A stretch of DNA of 6,608 nucleotides from NCBI GenBank assembly GCA_029058455.1, contig JAIDXU010000160.1:1-6608 (forward strand). The letters run 5' to 3'. This DNA is from Paramuribaculum sp. GTDB taxonomy: Bacteria; Bacteroidota; Bacteroidia; Bacteroidales; Muribaculaceae. Of this stretch, positions 1-6,416 are shown in pieces. Under the pieces are notes generated by a model, which worked only from the letters and a program-made list of their open reading frames with translations, ran no database searches and was not told the DNA's origin. Numbering within the stretch: position 1 is the stretch's first letter; each line of letters opens with the position of its first letter. The position numbers and the translations under genes are program-made.

Positions 1-2697
1 ACTCTTTCTACCTCGATCGGTGGTCGCGTCGCCGGTGTGCTCGCTCAGTAGAAATCATGTGACCCCGGTTCAGGTGCTGAGTTCTATTTCCGCGGTATCT
101 CCACTTCCGGTGGCCGTACCACTCCTCTTATCCTTCTCGACGACGTAGAAATTTCAGCTGCCGACCTCGACTACGTTCCCGCTGAAAACATCGAGTCGTT
201 CTCTATCCTTAAAGACGCCTCTGCAACCGCTATCTACGGTGCCCGTGGTGCTAACGGTGTGATGATCGTTAAGACCAAAGGCGGTGACTACAACCAGAAG
301 ACTGTTATCAACGTTTCGGCCGAAGGTTCGTTTAACTTCATCAGCGACTTCCCCGACTTCGTTGACGGTGCCACTTTCATGGAAATGCGCAATGCCGCCA
401 TGTATGCCCGTAACCCCAATCTGGCTCCCCGCTACTCAGAGGCTCAGATCGAAAACACCCGCAACGGTGTTAACCCCTATGTTTATCCCGACGTAAACTG
501 GAAAGACGCTCTCTTCAAAGACCTCTCAATGCGTCAGAAAGTTATGGTGAGCCTCACCGGTGGTGGTAGCAAGGTTAAATACTACATGTCACTTCAGGCT
601 CAGCACGAAGATGGTAACCTCAACACCAAGAAGCTGTATTCGTGGAACAACAACATCAACATCTACAACTACACCTTCCAGAGCAACATTACCTATCAGG
701 CTACTCCGACTACTTCTGTCAACATGCGTATGAACGCGCAGATTCGTCAGAATACCTCGCCTAACCTCACTTCGAAGAGCATCTTCAACAACATCCTCAC
801 CTCTAACCCCGTGATGTTCCCCCTCATGTATCCCGATGCAGTGGGTCCCGAAGTGGAGCACATCAAGTTCGGTACTTATGAGATGACTCCCGGTATGTTC
901 CTGACCAACCCGTTTGCTCAGATGAACTCGAGCTTCGCTCAGACCAACGAAAACACCATCAACACAACCGTTGAGCTCAATCAGGACCTCGGTATGGTTA
1001 CCCCCGGTCTTAAATTCAACGCTTGGGTTAACTTCAAGAGCTGGGGTTCACTCGCTTTCGCCCGTTCGATCACTCCTTATCTCTATAAGCTTGACGACTA
1101 TGACGAAAACGATCCAACCGGTGACTACTCGATCCGTCTCGCCAACACCAACGGTACCGACTTTATCTCGGAGTCTGACGTAACTCAGCGTTCTGACAAC
1201 ACCTTCGAATTCCAGGGTCAGTTTATGTATGGCCGCAAGTTTGCCGGTGTTCACGACATCAACGCTCAGCTTATCTACCGTATGCGCGAATACCGCGTAT
1301 ATAACAAGACTCTCCCCAACCGTAACCAGGGTCTCTCGGGTCGTGTGACTTATGACTACGACCACCGTTACCTCGCCGAGTTCAACTTCGGTTATAACGG
1401 TACCGAGCGTCTCGCCAAGAAAGACCGTTTCGGTTTCTTCCCCGCAGGTTCACTCGGCTGGGTTATCAGCAACGAAAAGTTCTTTGAACCCGTATCTCCG
1501 GTTATCAGCTACTTGAAGGTTCGTGCTTCTTACGGTCTCGTAGGTTCTGACGACCTTATCCAGGCCGGTGGTTCTTACTTCCTCTACATCGACAAGATCA
1601 CCAACAACAACCTCGCATACCTTACTTCATCGTTCGGTCCCGGTTCAGGTTACTACAACCAGGCCGGTGGTCCTCAGCTCGCTTACTATGCAACTCAGGG
1701 CATCGGTTGGGAAAAATCAAGAAAGCTTGACATCGGTGTCGACATGAACCTCTTCCGCGACCTCCACATCGCATTCGACTACTTCAAGGAAAAACGTTAT
1801 GACATCTTCCTCCAGCGTGAAGCATGGCCTCAGATGCTCGCATACGACATCGCCAAGCCCTACTCTAACAAAGGTAAGGTAGACAACAACGGTTTCGAAG
1901 TATCAGCCGACTACGCTCATCGTATCAACGAAGACTGGAGCTTCAACATCAACGGTAACTTCACCTACGCCAAGAACAAAGTTATTGACTGGGACCGTCC
2001 CGTATATGAGGAAGCTTGGGTGCCTGAAAACACCGAAGGTGTGCCCTTGAATGCAACTTGGGGCTTCATCGCCGAAGGTCTCTTCCAGTCACAGGAAGAA
2101 ATCGACAACTCACCCCGTCAGGACCTCGGTTCTTCAGTTATGGTAGGTGATATCAAATATCGCGACCTCAATGGTGACGGTATCATCAACAACAACGACC
2201 GCACCATGATCAGCGAATGTGGTACCAATCCTCAGGTTAACTACGGTTTCGGTGCTTACGTTCAGTATAAGAGCTGGGACCTCGGTGTTCAGTTCACAGG
2301 TATCGGCCGCCGCAACATCATGATGAACGGCTTTGAGCCCTTCGGTGAAGGTCGTGACGGTGCCGCTACTACCGACCGCAACGCCCTCCAGTGGGTAGCC
2401 GACAACTACTTCGATCCCCTGAACCCCGACTTCAACGCCAAATATCCTCGTCTCGGTGTTGCTCAGACCGACGTTGCCAACAACGCAGTTGCTTCAACAT
2501 ACTGGATGCGCGACGGCTCACAGCTCCGTCTCCGCAATGTTGAGCTCGGCTGGTCATTCAAATATGGCCGTATCTACGTAAACGGTAACAACCTGCTCCG
2601 CTTCTCTAAATTCAAAATCTGGGATCCCGAGCTCGAATCATGGAACAGCTATCCTCTGTCGAAGACAGTCACAGTCGGTCTGCAGCTCCATATCTAA
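1..2697 (+). CDS. SusC/RagA-family TonB-dependent outer-membrane transporter, 5'-partial, with an in-frame TAG
   Basis: This encodes a SusC-type outer-membrane barrel that imports oligosaccharides with TonB-ExbBD energy, under a SusD lid. The reading frame is open from base 1 to tandem stops TAATAA (2695-2700), except for a TAG at 49-51. Plug-domain signatures run through both sides of that TAG: GGRVAGV (19-39), FRGIST (100-117), TPLILLDD (121-144), and ILKDASATAIYGARGANGV (208-261). The remaining 800 or so residues are barrel sequence, with the family's late DLNGDGIINNND loop (2164-2199), the RNVELGW segment and a C-terminal strand ending VTVGLQLHI. The signal peptide, the CarboxypepD_reg-like domain and the TonB box lie upstream of the window; about 100-200 residues are probably missing. 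An internal GTG at 259 gives an 812-codon ORF, but it begins inside the plug and cannot be the true start. susD follows after 43 nt. The family is certain; intactness is not, because the TAG could be a real nonsense mutation or a sequence error. Confidence 0.93.
49..51 (+). other. In-frame TAG stop inside the SusC plug domain
   Basis: In the SusC frame the codons at 40-63 read L-A-Q-stop-K-S-C-D. Relatives usually carry something like GVxAVQ(R/K)SG(D/E)PG here, so the TAG falls where Gln is expected (CAG to TAG is one change). The TGT Cys at 58-60 replaces a usually invariant Gly. Family sequence continues immediately on both sides in the same frame, so this is not a frameshift. Translation stopping here would remove the whole barrel. 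The family consensus is quoted from memory, not from an alignment. Confidence 0.85.
2164..2199 (+). other. EF-hand/dockerin-like calcium loop within SusC
   Basis: The 12 residues DLNGDGIINNND match the calcium-loop pattern D-x-N-x-D-G-x-I-x-x-x-D. It lies about 165 residues before the C-terminus and is followed by TNPQVNYGFG, a context that recurs in SusC proteins. Calcium binding in an extracellular loop is inferred from the motif alone. Confidence 0.6.
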
Positions 2698-2740
2698 TAA
2701 CTCTTCTCCCCTTATTCAATCTATCTGACTATAATCAATT
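2698..2740 (+). other. susC-susD spacer (43 nt), no promoter or terminator seen
   Basis: The spacer begins with a second TAA stop (2698-2700) and is pyrimidine-rich in its first half and AT-rich before the susD ATG. I see no stem-loop, no TAnnTTTG box and no Shine-Dalgarno sequence, which fits co-transcription and the usual Bacteroidota start context. Confidence 0.6.
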
Positions 2741-4729
2741 ATGAAGCTTTTCAAAATATTCAAGTCTGCTACTCTGGCTGTAGCTCTCGTTGGACTTGTT
2801 GGCCTCAATTCCTGTAACTACCTCGACGTAGTTCCCCCGGAACAGCCCAACATCGACGACTCGATGAAGACCTACGACCGTGCAAGGGGTTTCCTCTATT
2901 CATGTTACAAAGGTATCTACAACGGTGACCTTACCCTTAACCACCGTAAAGAGGTCAATTCAACCACCGACGAGTATTTCAACCCCTATACCTGGAACTC
3001 TGACGTTCCCCAGCTCAACGGTACCCTCCGTAACACCATGTCACCTGCCGACCTCTCATCTATCGACTGGGAATGGGGCACATGGTATAAGTATATTGGT
3101 CAGTGTCTCCTCTTCGAGCAGAAGCTCGCTGAAGTTGGCTCAACCCAGCAGTGGTATAAGGATATGAGCGAAACCGAGCTCAAGACATGGCTCGCCGAAA
3201 CCCGCTTCCTCAAAGCCTTCTATCACTATCTCACCCTCCGTCGTTATGGCCCGATACCCATCACTACCGAGCTGATTCCCATGACAACTCCCGAGTCACA
3301 GTTCAAAGGCCGTTATCACTACGACTATTGCGTGGCTTATCTCGCCAGAGAATTCGACGAGTGTGCTAAGGATCTTCCCGCAGTGCGTCCCGAAAACGAA
3401 ATCGGTCGTGCCACCTCTACTATCTGTAAGGCTATCAAGGGTCGTATGATGCTCTATGCAGCTTCTCCCCTCTGGAATGGTCAGTTCCCTTACCCCACCT
3501 GGCGTAACGAAAACTTCACCACTCCCGCCGATCCCGAACTCGGTACTGACGACTACGGTCTCGACCTCGTGTCACACAAATATGATGCTTCTAAGTGGCA
3601 GAAAGCTCTCGACGCTAACCTCGAGGCTCTCCAGCTTGCTCTTGGCGCAGGTCAGCGCGAACTCTTCAATGATACCGCTATGTATCATCAGAACAGCCTC
3701 GACCTCCCCTACATTCCTTTCGATGCTCCCGAAGGCTTCGCTCAGAAGGTAATGATGCTCCGCTACCTCAACACCACCCGTGAAAACGAGGGTAACCGCG
3801 AAATCATCTTCGCTTCTTCAGAGGGTATCAGCGGCTACACCATCTCAGCCCGTCTTCCCTACCACATCCTCACCAAGCAGGACGGTACTCAGTTTGACAC
3901 ATGGAACGGTCTCGGTGCTTCGCTCTACACCATCGAGCACTTCAACACCGTTGACGGTTATCTTCCCGAAAACGACCCCAACTACTTCGACAAAGAAGAT
4001 TGGTATACCGCAGCCGGTCTCCGCGGCTCACGTTCTGAAATCGTGAAGATCTGCACCAACCGCGAACCCCGTTTCTATGCCTGGATGTCATTCCACGGCG
4101 GTGACTTCGGCAGCCGTATCTACGACAACAAGCGTCCTCTTACCCTCAACATGCGTAAGAGCACCGGTCAGGGTTATTCTCCCAAAGAGTTTACCCGTAA
4201 CTTCTGTCCTTCAGGCTTCCTGCCCCAGAAGTGGATCCACCCCGCTGCCTACTTCACCATCTCAGGTCAGTCGAACATGTATAACACCGCTCCCTATCCT
4301 ATCATTCGTCTTGCCGAGGTTTACCTCAACATTGCCGAATGTTATGCTGAGCTCGGTCAGACCGCTAACGCCCTCCAGTATCTGAATCCTATCCGTAACC
4401 GTGCCGGTGTGCCTGATCTCACCGAGGCTATGGTAGCTCAGAGCGGCATGTCGATCGTTGACTGGGTGCGCAACGAGCGCTTCATCGAGCTTTGGAACGA
4501 GAGCCAGCGTTTCTTCGACGTTCGTCGTTGGAAACTCGGTCAGCAGCAGCTCGGCTACGGTACCCGCATGGTGCTCAACTGTCAGGTTGAAAATCCCTCG
4601 TTCGAGGAATTCTTCACTCCCATGCCTCTTAACTTCCCCTACACCTGGGGTGACCGTCTGTATGTATATCCCGTGTTCTATAACGAATGTAACAAGAACC
4701 CGCAGCTTGTACAGGCTCCCGGTTATTAA
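2741..4729 (+). CDS. SusD/RagB-family surface glycan-binding lipoprotein
   Basis: This is a SusD-type outer-membrane lipoprotein that binds glycan and caps the SusC barrel. Residues 1-24 are a lipoprotein signal peptide (basic start MKLFKIFK, then a hydrophobic stretch). The lipobox is LNSC with the lipidated Cys at 25, followed by NYLDVVPPEQ, the usual SusD mature start. Family landmarks include TRFLKAFYHYLTLRRYGPIPI near residue 155 (first TPR region), KAIKGRMMLYAASPLWNG near 230-245, and PIIRLAEVYLNIAECYAELG near 515-535. The C-terminal VRNERFIELWNESQRFFDVRRW follows near 575-597. At 662 residues it is longer than many SusD proteins (about 500-600); the extra length appears to lie in the middle, where ligand-facing loops usually occur. 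The ATG at 2741 is chosen because the signal peptide starts there. The gene is intact and ends in TAA. The glycan ligand cannot be told from sequence. Confidence 0.96.
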   Translation: MKLFKIFKSATLAVALVGLVGLNSCNYLDVVPPEQPNIDDSMKTYDRARGFLYSCYKGIYNGDLTLNHRKEVNSTTDEYFNPYTWNSDVPQLNGTLRNTMSPADLSSIDWEWGTWYKYIGQCLLFEQKLAEVGSTQQWYKDMSETELKTWLAETRFLKAFYHYLTLRRYGPIPITTELIPMTTPESQFKGRYHYDYCVAYLAREFDECAKDLPAVRPENEIGRATSTICKAIKGRMMLYAASPLWNGQFPYPTWRNENFTTPADPELGTDDYGLDLVSHKYDASKWQKALDANLEALQLALGAGQRELFNDTAMYHQNSLDLPYIPFDAPEGFAQKVMMLRYLNTTRENEGNREIIFASSEGISGYTISARLPYHILTKQDGTQFDTWNGLGASLYTIEHFNTVDGYLPENDPNYFDKEDWYTAAGLRGSRSEIVKICTNREPRFYAWMSFHGGDFGSRIYDNKRPLTLNMRKSTGQGYSPKEFTRNFCPSGFLPQKWIHPAAYFTISGQSNMYNTAPYPIIRLAEVYLNIAECYAELGQTANALQYLNPIRNRAGVPDLTEAMVAQSGMSIVDWVRNERFIELWNESQRFFDVRRWKLGQQQLGYGTRMVLNCQVENPSFEEFFTPMPLNFPYTWGDRLYVYPVFYNECNKNPQLVQAPGY

Positions 4730-4772
4730 TCTTCGAGTTTCGTAAACTAATCATAACCCACGAACATATTTC
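4730..4772 (+). other. Spacer between susD-like gene and third lipoprotein gene (43 nt)
   Basis: This gap is the same length as the susC-susD gap. It contains only a weak 5-bp hairpin (AGTTT-CGT-AAACT, 4736-4748) without a following T-run, and no promoter match. The region before the ATG is A/T-rich without a Shine-Dalgarno sequence. Read-through from susD is expected. Confidence 0.55.
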
Positions 4773-6188
4773 ATGAAAAAGATATATTTCGCTGCCGGCC
4801 TGCTTCCACTGCTCACAATGGCGGTATCCTCCTGCGACGGTAACTACGATGACCGTTATCCCGAGGCTTATCACAATGTGATCAAGTTCCAGGTTTCCAA
4901 TCAGCAGCCTATCGACCTTTATTCAACCGAGACCACCCAGGTCTACAACTTCACAATTCAGCGTGGTGGCAGCGCTCAGAAAGAGAGTGCCGTAAACGTT
5001 CAGGTTTCCACAATGACTGTTGAAGAGTTCAAAGCCTATACCGAGGACTACGGTTTCACCTACCTCAGCCAGGTGCCTGTCGATGCCTATAAGTTCAGCA
5101 ACAACACCAACGCCAACGACATCGTGTTTGCTGCAGGCCAGACCTACCATCTCGATTCACTCCTTGTGGATGTTGACAAAGTGTATGCTTTCATGCAGTC
5201 ACTCCCCAACACCCAGACCCCTGTAATTCCTATCCAGCTCAAGAGCGAGAACGCTTCGATCAATGACGAAGGTCAGTATCTCTTCCTTGTGCCCTCTTAC
5301 AATGAACCCCAGATCGGTCTCGGTCTCAGAGGTCTGAGAGCCACAACTCTCCTTCCCTCAGAGGCTAAAGCCGGCAAGATCAAAGTAACCGTGCCCGTTC
5401 AGCTTCCTATCATCAACCGCTGGCCGCTGAAATTCGACCTCGAGGTTAGCCAGGAGCTTCTCGATCAGGTAAATGCCGCCGAAGGCACCACCTATGCCAT
5501 GATGGATCCTTCGCTCTACACCGGTATTGTTTCTCCCAACCAGGAGTTTACTTTCAATCTCGGTGCCAACACTACCAATATCGACATTGAAATCGATGCC
5601 CCCAACCTTCCTTTCTCGAAGGTTGCCCTCCCCATCAAGCTTGCAAGCATCTCGGGTCTCGACATCGACATCAATCCTTCTGCCAACTATGTAGTGCTCG
5701 GTTATAACGTGTCGCTCATAAGCAGCTACTCAACCAATGACCCCGAACCCACCGAAGGTCCCCTTGACGGTCTTTTCGACAATAACCCCGGTACCTTCTT
5801 CCACTCGGCATGGTCAACTGGTGCTACCGCCGACAGCCACCATCCCACCTATGGCTCTTACATCGAATTTACATTTGCCGCTCCTCTCCAGTGCGTATCA
5901 TTCGATTTCCAGTGTCGTTCAAACAACAATAACGGTGCTCCCAAGACTGTTCACCTCTATGTTTCAAACGACCGTGAGAACTGGGCTAAGATGGCTGAGG
6001 TAACCGACATGCTCACCGTGCTCAGCGGTGGCGGTGCCAAAGGTCACTTCGGTAACTTCCAGCACACCGAACCCTTCAAGTATCTCCGCTTCTGTGTCAT
6101 CGAGTCTAAGGCAGGTAGCCTGACTACTGCCAACAGTGCTTACTGGAACGGCGCAGAACTCCAGATCAACAGCGAAGAAATGGAATAA
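4773..6188 (+). CDS. Surface lipoprotein with two DUF1735-like domains and a C-terminal F5/8 type C (discoidin) domain
   Basis: This is probably a cell-surface glycan-binding protein in the SusE/SusF position. The signal peptide covers residues 1-20, with lipobox VSSC and Cys at 21. It is followed by DGNYDDR, an acidic stretch compatible with surface export. Residues about 35-175 form a first DUF1735-like Ig-type domain (FTIQRGG; VEEFKAYTEDYGFTYLSQVP; IVFAAGQTYHLDSLLVDVD; TPVIPIQLKS). Residues about 190-310 repeat the same plan (KFDLEVSQELLDQVNAAEGT; EFTFNLGANTTNIDIEID; KVALPIKLASISG; NYVVLGYNV). Residues about 318-471 look like an F5/8 type C fold: DGLFDNNPGTFFHSAW, YIEFTFAAPLQCVSFDFQCR, TVHLYVSNDRENWAKMAEVT and FKYLRFCVIES. 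No catalytic domain is visible. Characterised Bacteroides N-glycan loci carry DUF1735 lipoproteins beside GH18 enzymes, so a host-glycan ligand is possible but unproven. The gene closes the operon: a strong hairpin begins 20 nt after its TAA. Confidence 0.85.
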   Translation: MKKIYFAAGLLPLLTMAVSSCDGNYDDRYPEAYHNVIKFQVSNQQPIDLYSTETTQVYNFTIQRGGSAQKESAVNVQVSTMTVEEFKAYTEDYGFTYLSQVPVDAYKFSNNTNANDIVFAAGQTYHLDSLLVDVDKVYAFMQSLPNTQTPVIPIQLKSENASINDEGQYLFLVPSYNEPQIGLGLRGLRATTLLPSEAKAGKIKVTVPVQLPIINRWPLKFDLEVSQELLDQVNAAEGTTYAMMDPSLYTGIVSPNQEFTFNLGANTTNIDIEIDAPNLPFSKVALPIKLASISGLDIDINPSANYVVLGYNVSLISSYSTNDPEPTEGPLDGLFDNNPGTFFHSAWSTGATADSHHPTYGSYIEFTFAAPLQCVSFDFQCRSNNNNGAPKTVHLYVSNDRENWAKMAEVTDMLTVLSGGGAKGHFGNFQHTEPFKYLRFCVIESKAGSLTTANSAYWNGAELQINSEEME

Positions 6189-6207
6189 TCTCCATACTAA
6201 TCTCCTT

Positions 6208-6243
6208 TAACAAAGGCCTGCCGGCAACGGCGGGCCTTTGTTA
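6208..6243 (+). terminator. Intrinsic-type terminator hairpin ending the susC-susD-lipoprotein operon
   Basis: Arms 6208-6223 and 6228-6243 pair over 16 bp with one T-G wobble (6219/6232), around the loop GCAA (6224-6227). The left arm contains AACAAAGGCCTGCCG and the right arm CGGCGGGCCTTTGTT. The loop is a GNRA tetraloop closed by a G-C pair. It starts 20 nt after the TAA of the third gene. The downstream T-run is poor (TATATCAG), so strength rests on the GC-rich stem. Confidence 0.88.
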
Positions 6244-6247
6244 TATC

Positions 6248-6292
6248 AGCTAATTTAGCTATGATAGCTATTATAGCTGCGATAGCTATTTT
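6248..6292. repeat. Five tandem copies of a 9-bp repeat (AGCTATNAT-like)
   Basis: Consecutive units are AGCTAATTT, AGCTATGAT, AGCTATTAT, AGCTGCGAT and AGCTATTTT, with no gaps. AGCT is invariant at the start and T at the end of every unit. Two junctions form the palindrome ATAGCTAT (6264-6271 and 6282-6289). The array lies between the terminator and the next promoter, starting 4 nt after the terminator stem. Its function is unknown; it may be a slippage-prone microsatellite-like tract or a regulator-binding array. Confidence 0.85.
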
Positions 6293-6309
6293 AATTTTAA
6301 CTGATAATG

Positions 6310-6341
6310 ATTGTGATTGTGGTTTTTAATGCTTAAATTTG
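6310..6341 (+). promoter_or_regulatory. Bacteroidota-type housekeeping sigma promoter for the 6417 gene
   Basis: TAAATTTG at 6334-6341 fits the Bacteroidota -7 box TAnnTTTG in every defined position. ATTG at 6310-6313 fits the -33 box TTTG in three of four positions, with a 20-bp spacer that is normal for this class. The transcript should start near 6346-6350, giving a leader of about 70 nt before the ATG at 6417. This position after a terminator supports a separate transcription unit. The start site is predicted only. Confidence 0.7.
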
Positions 6342-6349
6342 CGCATTAA
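6326..6349. promoter_or_regulatory. 7-bp inverted repeat framing the -7 box: candidate operator
   Basis: TTAATGC (6326-6332) and GCATTAA (6343-6349) are perfect reverse complements separated by 10 nt. The predicted -7 box (6334-6341) sits in that spacer and the right arm overlaps the likely transcription start. A dimeric regulator bound here would block RNA polymerase. The symmetry is seen directly; the operator role is inference. Confidence 0.4.
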
Positions 6350-6350
6350 T

Positions 6351-6365
6351 GGAGCCTAAGGCTCC
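6351..6365 (+). other. Short perfect hairpin in the leader of the 6417 gene
   Basis: GGAGCC (6351-6356) and GGCTCC (6360-6365) pair perfectly around the loop TAA. If transcription begins near 6348 the hairpin lies almost at the 5' end of the mRNA, where it could protect the transcript or act as a regulatory element. No T-run follows, so it is not a terminator. Confidence 0.5.
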
Positions 6366-6416
6366 CTTTGGAGACTTACACAAACTATATTAACAAATTA
6401 TCACATTTTATCTGTA

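Larger units (their letters stand above)
6189..6416. other. 228-nt intergenic region between two transcription units
   Basis: In order it holds a terminator hairpin, five 9-bp repeats, an AT-rich stretch, a promoter with an overlapping dyad, a leader hairpin, and an AT-rich leader ending just before the ATG at 6417. I see no tRNA, insertion-sequence end or recognisable riboswitch in it. Confidence 0.7.

Noticed and set aside
589..1365. Minus-strand open frames within susC
   Set aside because: They are antisense to a clear barrel-coding region, with Val/Arg-rich low-information translations. No promoter or start context supports them.
259..2697. GTG at 259 as the true start of an 812-aa protein
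   Set aside because: It lies inside the plug signature (GARGANGV-MIVKTK), and family sequence continues upstream in the same frame to base 1. A protein starting here would lack a signal peptide and half the plug.
2880..4745. Series of Ser/Thr/Pro-rich open frames on the + strand overlapping the susD-like gene
   Set aside because: They are out-of-frame shadows created by the strong C-ending codon bias. They have no family signatures and overlap an unambiguous SusD gene.
4736..4748. AGTTT-CGT-AAACT hairpin between the susD-like gene and the third gene as a terminator
   Set aside because: It is short and AT-rich, with no T-run, in a 43-nt gap inside an apparent operon.
4629..5150. Minus-strand open frames across the susD/third-gene junction and in the third gene
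   Set aside because: They overlap well-supported genes and have no recognisable domain or signal.
6204..6216. CCTTT-AAC-AAAGG hairpin that would compete with the terminator's left arm, as an antiterminator
   Set aside because: Five pairs with a 3-nt loop cannot compete with the 16-bp terminator stem, and no ligand-sensing structure is visible upstream.
6349..6393. 14-codon upstream ORF (MEPKAPFGDLHKLY) in the leader of the 6417 gene
   Set aside because: Its ATG coincides with the predicted transcription start, leaving no leader for ribosome binding. It has no run of a single amino acid typical of attenuator peptides. It is probably chance.
6189..6416. CRISPR array or invertible promoter segment
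   Set aside because: The 9-bp repeats have no spacers, and no long inverted repeats of invertase-site type flank the promoter; the 7-bp dyad is too tight around the -7 box to invert it usefully.
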